A stretch of 64,000 bases of DNA from Temperatibacter sp965603205 (GCA_965603205.1 CBFDCC010000010.1:1-64000), one strand, 5' to 3'. Counted from the stretch's first letter, positions 43,132 through 52,544 are shown. The notes: a model not told the origin generated them from the sequence alone. Made by a program: numbers and translations.

Positions 43132-44010
43132 TCAGGGCCATTTGGCTTCTGGTGGTAAGCTCATTAAGATTGCTTCAACATTACCATCGGTTTTAAGGCC
43201 AAAGGTAGTGCCTCGATCATAAACAAGATTAAACTCAGCGTAATAACCGCGATATTTAAGTAAGGTCTCGCGCTCATCATCAGTCCAAGGCTCATTCATA
43301 TGTCGACGTACAAGTTGCGGGTAAATTGTGTCGAAAGCGAGGCCAACATCCTTTGTGAATGCGAAATCAGTATCCCAGTTACCAGTATTTAATTGATCGT
43401 AGAATATACCACCTTCGCCGCGTGCACATTTACGGTGAGGAATGTAGAAATATTCGTCACACCATTTTTTATACTTCGCGTAATAATCTGGATCATATTT
43501 ATCGCAAGCTGCCTTAAATTCAGCGTGGAAATCGGCTGTGTCCTCTGTAACAGGCAGCGCGGCGTTTAAATCAGCACCGCCACCAAACCAACTTTTAGTC
43601 GTTACAATGAAACGTGTATTCATATGCACGGCTGGTACGCGTGGGTTATTCATATGAGCGACAAGCGAAATACCAGCGGCTGAGAAGGACGGGTCTTCAT
43701 CGGCGCCGGGAATATTTTTTGCGAATTCAGGGGTAAAGGTACCGTGAACCTGAGAGATATTAACGCCTACTTTTTCAAAGACACGGCCACCACGCATGAT
43801 GGACATAGTGCCGCCGCCGCCTTTGCTGCCATCGCTTTGGTTTGCACGGTCCCATGTCTTGCGCTCAAACCTACCAGCAGGGCGATCAGATAGCGTGCCA
43901 GTGGCGTCATCCTCAATAGATTCAAAACTTGCACAAATTTTATCGCGCAATTCCTCAAACCAATCTGCAGCTTTTTGTTTGCGTATTTCTATAGTGTCTT
44001 GTTGGCTCAT
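43132..44010 (-). CDS. hemF: Oxygen-dependent coproporphyrinogen III oxidase
   Basis: HemF converts coproporphyrinogen III to protoporphyrinogen IX in haem synthesis using O2. The 292-residue protein has the family motifs FERKTWDRANQSDGSKGGGGTMSIMRGGRVFEKVGVN, NTRFIVTTKSWFGGGADLNAALP, KKWCDEYFYIPHRKCARGEGGIFYDQL and the C-terminal RGTTFGLKTDGNVEAILMSLPPEAKW. ATG 44010 is chosen because AGAGAG lies about 8 bases upstream; ATG 44016 is too close to it. It is near the bc1 genes, which need haem. Confidence 0.97.
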   Translation of the reverse strand: MSQQDTIEIRKQKAADWFEELRDKICASFESIEDDATGTLSDRPAGRFERKTWDRANQSDGSKGGGGTMSIMRGGRVFEKVGVNISQVHGTFTPEFAKNIPGADEDPSFSAAGISLVAHMNNPRVPAVHMNTRFIVTTKSWFGGGADLNAALPVTEDTADFHAEFKAACDKYDPDYYAKYKKWCDEYFYIPHRKCARGEGGIFYDQLNTGNWDTDFAFTKDVGLAFDTIYPQLVRRHMNEPWTDDERETLLKYRGYYAEFNLVYDRGTTFGLKTDGNVEAILMSLPPEAKWP

Positions 44011-44160
44011 GATCATGTCTCTCTGCTGATAAAATTTCTTGTGGAGCCAGTAGCATTAATATGTGTAGGGGTGCAATACTGGGTTATTTATATTTTTGAG
44101 TGTGTGCACCATCTTCCCTCAGTACTTGCAAGCCTATACATAACTGACAGCGCCTTAGTT

Positions 44161-44622
44161 TTAGCCTTTTGGAAATGAAGTTGTTTGCCTAAGTGCTTCA
44201 CTTAGAACCATTGCACCTGCCATGGCGACATTTAAGCTTCTCATGCCTTTGGTCATTGGTATATAAACCCGCCCTTTAGATAGATCATGTATATAATCTG
44301 GTACACCAGCCGATTCTCTACCAAGGAGTAATATATCATTGTCCTCGAATTTAAACTCGGGTAGGGCACTCGCGCCTTTTGTTGTTAGCAGTATGAGGCG
44401 CTTTGAATTATCATCACACCAAATTTTGAAATGATCCCAGTCAATATGGTGATGCAGTTCAACATGCTCTGCGTAATCCATAGCAGCACGTCGCATGGCT
44501 TTAGCAGAAAAAGGAAAACCACAAGGCTCTATAATATGAATAGCAACATCCATACAGGCACCAAGTCTAAGCAATGTGCCTGTATTTTGAGCAATGTCGG
44601 GTTCAAATAATGCTATATCCAT
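44161..44622 (-). CDS. trmL: tRNA (cytidine/uridine-34 2'-O)-methyltransferase
   Basis: The 153-residue SPOUT methyltransferase methylates the wobble ribose of tRNA-Leu isoacceptors. Motifs: DIALFEPDIAQNTGTLLRLGA, HIIEPCGFPFSAKAMRRAAMDY, the knot segment LLLGRESAGVPDYIHD, and IPMTKGMRSLNVAMAGAMVLSEALRQ. ATG 44622 has AAAGGAAAG upstream and gives the family N-terminus; the frame extends to 44667. It is divergent from petA across a 323-base gap. Confidence 0.94.
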   Translation of the reverse strand: MDIALFEPDIAQNTGTLLRLGACMDVAIHIIEPCGFPFSAKAMRRAAMDYAEHVELHHHIDWDHFKIWCDDNSKRLILLTTKGASALPEFKFEDNDILLLGRESAGVPDYIHDLSKGRVYIPMTKGMRSLNVAMAGAMVLSEALRQTTSFPKG

Positions 44623-44825
44623 ATTGCTTTCCTTTGGTGCTCTACGTTTAGGTGGATTGTAAATCATGACTTTCTATCACGATGGCTAATTACGATATAG
44701 TGTAAGCATATAGGAAAAAGGCAAAAAAAAGGCAATGAATATAGATAAATCCTTGCCAATTTCAGCCTAACCGATTAAATAAAAGTCCATTCATTGGGCG
44801 TAGTGTGCCCTTTGTCGTGGGATTA

Positions 44826-44872
44826 TGTCTGATAAGTTACTGCTGTTGCTTGTATTACAGCGTTATCAGACA
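44826..44872. promoter_or_regulatory. 10-bp inverted repeat upstream of petA
   Basis: TGTCTGATAA (44826-44835) and TTATCAGACA (44863-44872) are perfect inverted copies 27 bases apart, ending 73 bases before the petA start. They could be a paired operator or the base of a leader hairpin for the petABC transcript. The rest of the 44623-44945 gap shows no gene and no convincing -35/-10 pair. Confidence 0.5.
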
Positions 44873-44945
44873 AATCTGGTTGTAATTCATACGGTAGAAA
44901 TAAGCTGGCCAAAGTGGCTATGTAAAATCTACTAGGGAAGATTAG

Positions 44946-45500
44946 ATGAGCACTAGTGAAAATACTCAAGGCACTGAAGAAGGCGTAAATCGCCGTGATT
45001 TTCTTCATGTGGCTACTGTAGGCGTAAGCGGTGTTGCCGCTGTCGGCGCTGTCTGGCCTTTCGTCCATCAAATGAACCCAGCAGCGGACACGCTTGCTCT
45101 AGGTTCTGTTGAGGTCGATTTGAGCTCGGTTGGTGAAGGCGAATCAATTGTAATTAAATTTCGCGGTAAGCCCGTTTTTGTGCGTCACCGCACAAAAGCA
45201 GAGATTGAACAAGCTTTAGCTGATGATGCAGCTAGTCTTGCTGATCCACAGGGTGACGCTGAGCGTGTGACAGCAGGTAAAGAGCAATGGTTAGTTGTTC
45301 AGGGCCTATGTACGCACCTTGGTTGTGTACCGCTTGGCTCTCGTTCTGGTGATGACAAAGGTGAATTTGGCGGCTGGTTCTGCCCATGTCACGGTTCTCA
45401 CTATGATACATCTGGTCGTATCCGCAAGGGTCCGGCTCCACGCAATCTTGACGTTATGGAATATACATTCCTTAGCGACACATTGATTAAAATTGGTTAA
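44946..45500 (+). CDS. petA: Rieske iron-sulfur subunit of cytochrome bc1
   Basis: The 184-residue protein carries the 2Fe-2S cluster that takes electrons from ubiquinol to cytochrome c1. A Tat-type signal anchor (NRRDFLHVATVGVSGVAAVGA, residues 15-35) leads to the cluster-binding boxes CTHLGC (Cys122, His124, Cys127) and CPCHGSH (Cys146, Cys148, His149), then SGRIRKGPAPRNL. AGGGAAG precedes the ATG. petB follows after 13 bases. Confidence 0.98.
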   Translation: MSTSENTQGTEEGVNRRDFLHVATVGVSGVAAVGAVWPFVHQMNPAADTLALGSVEVDLSSVGEGESIVIKFRGKPVFVRHRTKAEIEQALADDAASLADPQGDAERVTAGKEQWLVVQGLCTHLGCVPLGSRSGDDKGEFGGWFCPCHGSHYDTSGRIRKGPAPRNLDVMEYTFLSDTLIKIG

Positions 45501-45513
45501 GGGGCGCTAAATC

Positions 45514-46767
45514 ATGGGAGCTATTCCAGGTCCGGCTTACGAGCCTAAAAATTCAGTTGTGAAATGGGTAGACGAACGTCTTCCTATCTTTTCACTTATT
45601 CATGGGTCATTAGGCCCTGGCTACGCGGCACCGCGTAACCTAAACTACTGGTGGAACTTCGGTTCGCTTGCAGGTGTTTGTCTTGTTATTCAGTTGATAA
45701 CAGGTATCGTCCTTGCAATGCACTATACACCACATGTTGATATGGCATTTGATAGTGTAGAGCGCATCATGCGTGATGTGAACTATGGTTGGTTAATGCG
45801 TTATATGCATGCTAACGGTGCTTCATTCTTCTTTATCGCAGTATATATCCACCTTTTCCGTGGTATATACTATGGGTCATACAAGGCACCACGCGAAATC
45901 CTTTGGATGCTTGGTCTTGTATTATTCCTGCTGATGATGGCTACAGCCTTTATGGGTTATGTACTTCCTTGGGGTCAGATGTCTTTCTGGGGTGCGTCGG
46001 TAATTACAAACCTATTCTCTGCGATCCCGCTAGTGGGTGATAGCATTGTGACACTGCTTTGGGGTGGTTTTAGCGTTGATAATCCAACACTGAATCGTTT
46101 CTTTAGCCTTCACTATCTATTACCTTTCGTGATCACAGGTGTTGTTATCCTACACATATGGGCGCTTCACTTGCCGGGTTCAAATAATCCAACTGGTGTT
46201 GATATTAAGACAAAGAAAGACGTTATCCCTTTCCATCCTTACTATACATCAAAGGATGCATTTGGCATGTTCGTGTTCTTAGCAGCTCTTAGTGCATTCT
46301 TATTCTTTGGGCCAAATGTTATGGGGCATCCGGATAACTATATTCCTGCGAACCCAATGGTAACGCCAGATAGCATCGTACCAGAATGGTATTTCTTACC
46401 TTTCTATGCGATCTTGCGCTCTATCACTTTTGACCTTTTCTGGATTATCCCAGCGAAACTTGGTGGTGTGATTGCAATGTTCTCTGCGATCATCGTGCTC
46501 TTCTTCTTGCCTTGGCTTGATACAAGCAAAGTCCGCAGCCTGAAGTTCCGTAAGGTGTCTCAGATGTTCTTCTGGATTTTGGTTGCTGACATGGTGCTAC
46601 TAACCATCGTTGGTGGTAAGAAGCCTGAAGGTATCTATCCATTACTGGGCCTTGTTGGTACGATCTATTACTTCGGTCATTTCCTTGTTGTTATGCCAGT
46701 ACTTGCACGTATCGAGAAAACCTTGCCGTTGCCAGAGAGTATCTCTGCTTCTGTGACAAAGAAATAA
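45514..46767 (+). CDS. petB: Cytochrome b subunit of the bc1 complex
   Basis: The 417-residue integral membrane protein has eight helices and binds both b haems and both quinone sites. Recognisable parts are NYWWNFGSLAGVCLVIQLITGIVLAMHYTPH, MRYMHANGASFFFIAVYIHLFRGIYYGSY, MGYVLPWGQMSFWGASVITNLFSAIP, and the Qo-site PEWY in SIVPEWYFLPFYAILR. Length is that of the full-length proteobacterial form, not split b6/IV. Second gene of petABC. Confidence 0.98.
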   Translation: MGAIPGPAYEPKNSVVKWVDERLPIFSLIHGSLGPGYAAPRNLNYWWNFGSLAGVCLVIQLITGIVLAMHYTPHVDMAFDSVERIMRDVNYGWLMRYMHANGASFFFIAVYIHLFRGIYYGSYKAPREILWMLGLVLFLLMMATAFMGYVLPWGQMSFWGASVITNLFSAIPLVGDSIVTLLWGGFSVDNPTLNRFFSLHYLLPFVITGVVILHIWALHLPGSNNPTGVDIKTKKDVIPFHPYYTSKDAFGMFVFLAALSAFLFFGPNVMGHPDNYIPANPMVTPDSIVPEWYFLPFYAILRSITFDLFWIIPAKLGGVIAMFSAIIVLFFLPWLDTSKVRSLKFRKVSQMFFWILVADMVLLTIVGGKKPEGIYPLLGLVGTIYYFGHFLVVMPVLARIEKTLPLPESISASVTKK

Positions 46768-46784
46768 GTGAAGGGAAACATTAA

Positions 46785-47582
46785 ATGAAAACGTTTAAAA
46801 AGTTTGCTGTTGCCCTAACTGCTGTTGCAGCTATCGCAATGGGTTCAATCGGTGCTAACGCAGCAGGTGCGTCAAAGCACGCTGAACCTCAGGGTTGGTC
46901 TTTTGAAGGTGTCACAGGCACATATGATAAAGCCTCAGCTCAACGTGGATTTCAGGTGTTTCGTGAAGTTTGTTCTTCATGTCACAGTTTGAAGTACTTT
47001 AAATTCCGCAATCTATCAAAGCTTGGTTATCCTGAAGAACAGATCAAAGCTATGGCTGCTGAATATGAAGTTCAGGGTGATCCAGATGATGCTGGTGACC
47101 CTACAATGCGTAAAGGTGCTTCCAATGATGCAATCCCAGCGCCATTCCCTAACGAGAATGCTGCCCGGTCTGCAAATGGCGGAGCATTTCCACCTGACTT
47201 GTCTTTGATCACAAAGGCGCGTCATGATGGCTCTAACTATACCTATGCATTGCTAAATGGCTACGAGGAAGCTCCTGCTGAATTTTCACTACCAGATGGT
47301 ATGAGCTATAACCCATATTTCAAAGGCGATAAAATCGCGATGGCTCAGCCATTATTTGAAGATCAGGTTGAATATCAAGATGGTACAAATGCAAGCGTAG
47401 AAAATATGTCTCGCGACGTAGTAAATTTCCTTAGCTTTGTTGGCGAACCAGGCCTTGAACAGCGCCATAAAATGGGTGTGTTTGTTATGTTCATCTTGTT
47501 TATACTGATTATTCTTTCATATCTTTCTATGAAGAAAATTTGGGCACCGATTAAACGCGGCGAAGACGTAATGCCTGACTAA
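46785..47582 (+). CDS. petC: Cytochrome c1 subunit of the bc1 complex
   Basis: The 265-residue protein has a signal peptide (to about residue 27), the haem-binding CSSCHS (Cys63, Cys66, His67) followed by LKYFKFRNLS, PPDLSLITKARHDG, and a likely axial Met in PDGMSYNPYFKGDKIAMAQPL. A C-terminal transmembrane anchor (about residues 233-250) ends near KKIWAPIKRGEDVMPD. It passes electrons from the Rieske protein to soluble or membrane cytochrome c. Last gene of petABC, with a terminator 22 bases on. Confidence 0.97.
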   Translation: MKTFKKFAVALTAVAAIAMGSIGANAAGASKHAEPQGWSFEGVTGTYDKASAQRGFQVFREVCSSCHSLKYFKFRNLSKLGYPEEQIKAMAAEYEVQGDPDDAGDPTMRKGASNDAIPAPFPNENAARSANGGAFPPDLSLITKARHDGSNYTYALLNGYEEAPAEFSLPDGMSYNPYFKGDKIAMAQPLFEDQVEYQDGTNASVENMSRDVVNFLSFVGEPGLEQRHKMGVFVMFILFILIILSYLSMKKIWAPIKRGEDVMPD

Positions 47583-47604
47583 AGTCAGCTTATAAATAAT
47601 ACTT

Positions 47605-47636
47605 AAAAGGCTGCCTTGATTTGGTGGCCTTTTTTG
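47605..47636 (+). terminator. Terminator of petABC
   Basis: AAAAGGCTGCC pairs with GGTGGCCTTTT (11 bp, two G-U pairs) and is followed by a T-tract. Confidence 0.85.
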
Positions 47637-47668
47637 TGTCTAATTGACAAGAATATAAGGATTGAAAT

Positions 47669-48103
47669 ATGACTGACACACATTACAAATCATTAGAAAA
47701 TATGTATCTAGCGGCACCAATCAATAAAATATATCCGCCGATCATAGCCATATCACAAGGCACAGCGAATGTAAGTTTGATGGTAAAAGAAGATTACTTT
47801 CATACAGCAGGGTCATTGCATGGATCTGTCTATTTTAAATTATTAGATGATGCTGCTTTTTTTGCAGCAAATTCTATTAATGAAGATGTATTTACCTTTA
47901 CGGCTAAATTCACAACATCAATCAGTAAACCAGTCAGTAAAGGTAGAGTAACAGCCATCGGTAAGGTTGATAAGGTCGATGGTAAAAAGATATTCGCCTC
48001 ATCTATTATGTATGATGAAAACGATGATGAGGTTGCGCGTGGTGAAGGCCTGTTTTTACCCAGTAAATTACGTCTTGAGACAATCGCAGAATATGCCCTT
48101 TAG
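47669..48103 (+). CDS. PaaI-type hotdog thioesterase
   Basis: The 144-residue protein shows the hotdog core: HTAGSLHGSVYFKLLDDAAFFAANS (the HGG-like helix motif reads HGS) followed by FTFTAKFTTSISKPVSKGRVTAIGKV and SSIMYDENDDEVARGEGLFLPS. It probably hydrolyses an acyl-CoA of unknown type. It follows the petABC terminator and is convergent with the MarR-family gene, with 3 bases between stops. Confidence 0.85.
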   Translation: MTDTHYKSLENMYLAAPINKIYPPIIAISQGTANVSLMVKEDYFHTAGSLHGSVYFKLLDDAAFFAANSINEDVFTFTAKFTTSISKPVSKGRVTAIGKVDKVDGKKIFASSIMYDENDDEVARGEGLFLPSKLRLETIAEYAL

Positions 48104-48106
48104 AGT

Positions 48107-48610
48107 TTATCTGTCTTCTTCAATATGAGAAATGACACTATCACGCTGGTCTTCATCAACAATATTGAGTAGCACTTCCCAAAAGTTAGCAACAGCCTCA
48201 GGGCCTGCCTTGCGGTAGGCGCGCGCTAACCGCTCTCGTTGTGTGCTAAAGAGGCTTGTTTCAAACTCTTTGCCTTTGTCCGTTAGGTATAACAAACGTT
48301 GACGGCGATCAGCCTTGCCTGTTTGTTGGATAATAAGTTCATCAGCAATTAATTGCCCTAAGACCCGTGACAGGCTTTGCTTGGTGATGCGTAGAAGGTT
48401 CAATAAACCAGACACACTGGTGCCCTCGTTACGGGCTACGAAATATAAGACCCGATGATGGGCGCGCCCATAGTTAGTCTTAGATAAAATTTCATCAGGA
48501 TCAGAGGTGAAATCTCGGTAGGCAAAATATAAAAGCTCAATACCACGGCGCAATTCTTCTTCGCGTAGATATAGCGTAGGCTGGTTCGTTTTATTTTGCC
48601 ATGAACTCAT
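48107..48610 (-). CDS. MarR-family transcriptional regulator, PetP-like position
   Basis: The 167-residue protein has a winged helix-turn-helix of the MarR family: GRAHHRVLYFVARNEGTSVSGLLNLLRITKQSLSRVLGQLIADELI, then a wing with GKADRRQRLLYLTDKGKEFE. In Rhodobacter a MarR-type protein, PetP, acts with the response regulator PetR near petABC, and many alphaproteobacteria have marR-petR next to ilvE. Here the MarR gene lies between petABC and ilvE but no petR-like gene follows. Control of bc1 or of ilvE is an inference from position. It is divergent from ilvE. Confidence 0.85.
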   Translation of the reverse strand: MSSWQNKTNQPTLYLREEELRRGIELLYFAYRDFTSDPDEILSKTNYGRAHHRVLYFVARNEGTSVSGLLNLLRITKQSLSRVLGQLIADELIIQQTGKADRRQRLLYLTDKGKEFETSLFSTQRERLARAYRKAGPEAVANFWEVLLNIVDEDQRDSVISHIEEDR

Positions 48611-48775
48611 AATTGCGTTCCTTAATAGTCATCTAAATTAAAGATGATGATAATAAGTCAGTGTTATTGACATATATTATAGCCAATGTTACGGATAGCA
48701 AGCTTAAATATAAAATATACTAAGCAAACTAGCTGGTATATATTGAAGTATATAATAAAGTTTTGGAGATGCAGT

Positions 48776-49654
48776 ATGTCGAGTCCTTCTTTTGATGATA
48801 GAGATGGTAAAATATGGTTTGATGGCAAGGTGGTTGAATGGCGCGATGCCAAAGTCCATGTTTTGACCCATGCCCTACATTATGCCACGTCTGTTTTTGA
48901 GGGGCAGCGTGCCTATAACGGCGAGATCTTTGAATTAGAGGCTCATACTGATCGCCTATTTAGATCTGCCAAATATATTGGTATGGAAATTCCATTTGAC
49001 CGCGATACTATTAATCAGGCGTGTAAAGACAATCTAACTGAAAATGGACTAGTGAATGCTTATCAACGCCCCGTCGTGTGGCGCGGTTCAGAGCAGATGG
49101 GTATTAATACTAAGCTCACTAAGGTTCATATGGCCATTGCTTCGTGGGAGTGGCCGTCTTATTTCACGGCTGAAGCTAAACTGAAAGGTTTGCGCTTATG
49201 TATGTCAGATTGGCGACGCGCGGACCCAAAAACTGCTCCAATCCTTGCAAAATCAGCGGCAAACTATCCGATTTCCTGTATGTCTAAAGAGGCAGCAGAA
49301 GTAAAAGGGTATGATGACGCGCTACTCTTAGATTGGGAAGGTGATGTCGCAGAGGCAACAGGGGCTAATATCTTCTTTATTAAGGGTAATGAGCTTCATA
49401 CACCTGAACTTAAATGTGTTCTGGAAGGCATCACCCGCCGTACAGTTATGGGATTAGCTAATAAGAATGGTATGACAGTGATCGAGCGAGCAATAAAACC
49501 CGAAGAGATGCCTGATTTTGAACAGGCATTCCTAACGGGTACTGCTGCTGAAGTGACAGCTCTTAGCGAGATAGAGGGCATTCAATATACCGTTGGTGAC
49601 GCTACACAGAAGCTTATGGCTGATTATGAGGCATTAGTTGCCCGCCGTAAGTGA
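48776..49654 (+). CDS. ilvE: Branched-chain amino acid aminotransferase
   Basis: IlvE transfers amino groups between glutamate and the 2-oxo acids of Leu, Ile and Val, using PLP. The 292-residue protein is class-IV: HALHYATSVFEGQRAYNGEIF, the PLP Lys159 in PILAKSAANYP, ATGANIFFIKGNELHTPEL, CVLEGITRRTVMGLA and FLTGTAAEVTAL. ATG 48776 has GGAG 8 bases upstream; the frame runs back to 48686 but that stretch is not protein-like. Divergent from the MarR-family gene with about 165 bases between. Confidence 0.95.
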   Translation: MSSPSFDDRDGKIWFDGKVVEWRDAKVHVLTHALHYATSVFEGQRAYNGEIFELEAHTDRLFRSAKYIGMEIPFDRDTINQACKDNLTENGLVNAYQRPVVWRGSEQMGINTKLTKVHMAIASWEWPSYFTAEAKLKGLRLCMSDWRRADPKTAPILAKSAANYPISCMSKEAAEVKGYDDALLLDWEGDVAEATGANIFFIKGNELHTPELKCVLEGITRRTVMGLANKNGMTVIERAIKPEEMPDFEQAFLTGTAAEVTALSEIEGIQYTVGDATQKLMADYEALVARRK

Positions 49655-50017
49655 GCATGTAAAGCACAGTTTAAATTAAACAGGCGCATGTAGGTTTTAG
49701 CTATGAAAAATAGACGGCTTGCACTGATTTTTTGCGTCCCTTTTTCATGTTTTTAGACTTGTCGATATGATATATCTAATTTATCTGCCATCTTTTCGCC
49801 TACCTTCTTGTCTAATATTAATAATTAGAGCATGAAATATGCGTTTTACTGTTTTACCTGCTGGCAGTTGACTGTATCTTATGCTAGAGCATGAGCAAGC
49901 TGCTTTTCAGTATATATTTGTTGGAGCAAATATTTTTAAGTGAAAAGCAATATAACAACTTTTGAGAACATAAGAAGCGAATTTTATTCGCAAAGGGAGT
50001 GTTTTTTGGGAATGAGT
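49655..50017. other. Intergenic region before bamD
   Basis: About 360 bases without a supported gene. The one feature seen is a small hairpin ATATTTG-TTGGAG-CAAATAT (49914-49933) followed by TTTT, which may be a weak terminator. An open frame runs into bamD from GTG 49940 but has no signal-peptide character. Confidence 0.45.
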
Positions 50018-50821
50018 ATGAATTGGGTGAAAAAACCTCTACTTTTAGTGATGGCTTTAACAGTTGTTGCATGTAGTTCCTCTAAGGATGAAGATAAATA
50101 CATCGCTCGTGATGTGGATGTTCTATACAACCTAGGCCAAGACCAACTTGACAGACACCGTTATAGAAATGCAGCGGCTGCTTTTGATGAAGTGGAGCGT
50201 CAGCACCCACATTCTTACTGGTCTCGACGTGCTCTGCTTATGTCTGCTTATTCGCATTACATGACTAACGATTACGATAGTGCTATTAACACAGCACAGC
50301 GTTTCTTGCAGTTACACCCGGGTAATAGTTCATCATCATATGCATATTATCTCATTGCCATGTGCCACTATGAACTCATTGCTGGTGTTGGGCGTGATCA
50401 AGACGAAACTACTAAGGCTCGCAAGGCATTAATTGAGGTTATTCGTCGTTTCCCAGACAGTAAATACGCTCTTGATTCTCAGTTAAAACTTGATCTAACC
50501 AATGACCACTTAGCTGGTAAAGATATGGAAGTTGGACGTTATTACCTTGACCGTGAAGAATATTTAGCCGCTGTTATGCGTTTTCGTGGTGTGATTGAGA
50601 ATTATCAGACGACTAGTCATGCACCAGAGGCTTTACACCGTCTTGTAGAAGGCTATCTAGCCCTTGGCGTTACTAGTGAGGCACAAACAGCTGCTGCAGT
50701 ACTTGGCCATAATTATCCAGGCAGTAAATGGTATCGTTATAGTTACGCACTTATGCGGAATGAGAAATTGCCACTTGAAGCATCAAGTGATAGTTGGTTG
50801 TCAAAAATCTGGCCATTTTAA
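50018..50821 (+). CDS. bamD: Outer-membrane assembly lipoprotein BamD
   Basis: BamD is the essential lipoprotein partner of BamA in inserting outer-membrane proteins. The 267-residue protein (ATG 50018, with GGGA upstream) has a lipobox VVAC followed by SSSKDEDKY, then TPR repeats: YNLGQDQLDRHRYRNAAAAFDEVERQHPHSYWSRRAL, SAYSHYMTNDYDSAINTAQRFLQLHPGN, AYYLIAMCHYE and VIRRFPDSKYALDSQLKLDL. Followed by recN and ligA, a common alphaproteobacterial order, though lpxC is not upstream here. Confidence 0.95.
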   Translation: MNWVKKPLLLVMALTVVACSSSKDEDKYIARDVDVLYNLGQDQLDRHRYRNAAAAFDEVERQHPHSYWSRRALLMSAYSHYMTNDYDSAINTAQRFLQLHPGNSSSSYAYYLIAMCHYELIAGVGRDQDETTKARKALIEVIRRFPDSKYALDSQLKLDLTNDHLAGKDMEVGRYYLDREEYLAAVMRFRGVIENYQTTSHAPEALHRLVEGYLALGVTSEAQTAAAVLGHNYPGSKWYRYSYALMRNEKLPLEASSDSWLSKIWPF

Positions 50822-50861
50822 TCCTTACTTTCTTGGCCAATATTAAGTAAAGGAGACCGCG

Positions 50862-52541
50862 TTGCTGGCAAGCCTCAGCATTCGTGATGTAGTATTAATT
50901 GACCAGTTGAACTTAAGCCTTGAAAAGGGATTGAACGTTCTAACGGGTGAAACTGGTGCTGGTAAATCCATTCTTCTTGATAGTTTAGGTCTAGCACTTG
51001 GTATGCGCGCAGATCGCAGTCTTGTGCGTAGCGGTGCTGAGATGGGTGCTGTCATCGCTGAATTTATTGTTGATGCTAATCACCCTGCATGTTTACGCCT
51101 AGGCGAAGAAGGTCTAGATGCAGATGGTGGAGTATTACTGATGCGCCGTCAAATCACGACAGATGGCCGCAGTCGCGCTTGGGTCAATGATCAGCCGATC
51201 AGCGCAGCGCTGCTTAAAACATTGGGTGATAGTCTCGTTGAAATCCATGGGCAGCATGACGATAGAGGTTTGTTAGAAGCAGCCGCACACCGCGATCTAT
51301 TGGATCATTTTGGCGGGCATGGTGCCTTATTAGATACAACCAAACAGTCATGGAATGCGCTAAAGCAAGCACGCACTGCATTAGACCATGCTATCGAAGA
51401 TATGGAAAATGCGCGCCAAGATGAAGAATGGTTACGTCACTCAGTCACTGAAATAGATAAATTTTCACCAGAAGAGGGCGAAGAGCGAGAGCTTGCAGAA
51501 CGTCGTGCTATTATGATGCAGGGTGAGCGCCTGTCTGGTGAGTTAAAAGATATGATCAAGGACCTATCTGGCGCCAAGGGTGCTGAGGCAGCGCTTAATG
51601 GCGTGTTACGCAAATTAGGCCGTATGGATACAGAGGCGCAGACGTTGCTTGAATCTGTGATTAATTCATTAGAGCGTGCGTCAATAGAGTTGGGCGAGGG
51701 GACACAGGCTCTAGAATCTATCCATTCTCATATGGAATTTGATCCAACAGAATTAGAAGATACCGAGGAACGTTTGTTTGATTTGAGGGCGTTAGCGCGT
51801 AAACACAACTGTATAGTTGATGATCTCGCGGCCCTGCAAGAAAGATTACAAGAACGCCTACACGCCGTTGATGCAGGGGACCAGCTTGTCAGTGAGGCAA
51901 AGGCTGTCGTTGTTAAGGCTCAAGCTAAGATGGTCATGGCGGTTACTGCGCTACATAAGGCGCGGATGTCTGCAGCAAAGCAACTTGATAGTGAGGTTAT
52001 GACAGAGCTGCCTCCATTGAAGCTGGAGAAGGCTACCTTCCGCACTGTTGTTGAGACAGTAGGTGAAGATGCGTGGTCCGACCATGGCGGCGATCAGGTA
52101 TTTTTTGAGATATCAACTAATCCCGGCGCACCCTTTGGGCCACTTGTAAAAGTAGCATCAGGCGGCGAGATGGCACGGTTTATTCTAGCGCTTAAAGTCG
52201 TACTTGCACGCAAGGGCAGCGCGCCTGTATTAGTGTTTGATGAGGTTGATCGCGGTATTGGTGGTGCAACCGCTGACGCGGTGGGGGAACGCTTGAAACG
52301 GTTAGCAGATGAGGCGCAAGTATTAGTCGTTACGCATAGCCCGCAAGTCGCAGCCCGTGGCCACGCCCATTATAAAATTCATAAAACGGTTCTGGAAAGC
52401 AATGGATCAGAATATACACGCACCAGCGTAAGTCTGATAGCAACAGAAGACAGAACTGATGAGATAGCCCGTATGCTGGCTGGCGCTGAAGTGACAACTG
52501 AGGCCCGTGCAGCTGCGGACCGTTTATTAGCTTCAGGATAA
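50862..52541 (+). CDS. recN: DNA repair protein RecN
   Basis: RecN is an SMC-like ATPase that acts at double-strand breaks. The 559-residue protein has Walker A GETGAGKS (29-36) near the N-terminus, two coiled-coil arms in the middle, and a C-terminal head with signature VASGGEMARFILALK and Walker B VLVFDEVDRGIGG, then VVTHSPQVAARGHAHY. The start is TTG 50862 with AGGAG 6 bases upstream, giving the canonical MLASLSIRDVVLID N-terminus. ligA follows after 3 bases. Confidence 0.96.
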   Translation: MLASLSIRDVVLIDQLNLSLEKGLNVLTGETGAGKSILLDSLGLALGMRADRSLVRSGAEMGAVIAEFIVDANHPACLRLGEEGLDADGGVLLMRRQITTDGRSRAWVNDQPISAALLKTLGDSLVEIHGQHDDRGLLEAAAHRDLLDHFGGHGALLDTTKQSWNALKQARTALDHAIEDMENARQDEEWLRHSVTEIDKFSPEEGEERELAERRAIMMQGERLSGELKDMIKDLSGAKGAEAALNGVLRKLGRMDTEAQTLLESVINSLERASIELGEGTQALESIHSHMEFDPTELEDTEERLFDLRALARKHNCIVDDLAALQERLQERLHAVDAGDQLVSEAKAVVVKAQAKMVMAVTALHKARMSAAKQLDSEVMTELPPLKLEKATFRTVVETVGEDAWSDHGGDQVFFEISTNPGAPFGPLVKVASGGEMARFILALKVVLARKGSAPVLVFDEVDRGIGGATADAVGERLKRLADEAQVLVVTHSPQVAARGHAHYKIHKTVLESNGSEYTRTSVSLIATEDRTDEIARMLAGAEVTTEARAAADRLLASG

Positions 52542-52544
52542 TCT

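Noticed and set aside
48686..48775. N-terminal extension of IlvE
   Set aside because: The extra 30 residues come from AT-rich promoter-like DNA, and ATG 48776 has a good GGAG and gives the family N-terminus and the usual position of the PLP lysine.
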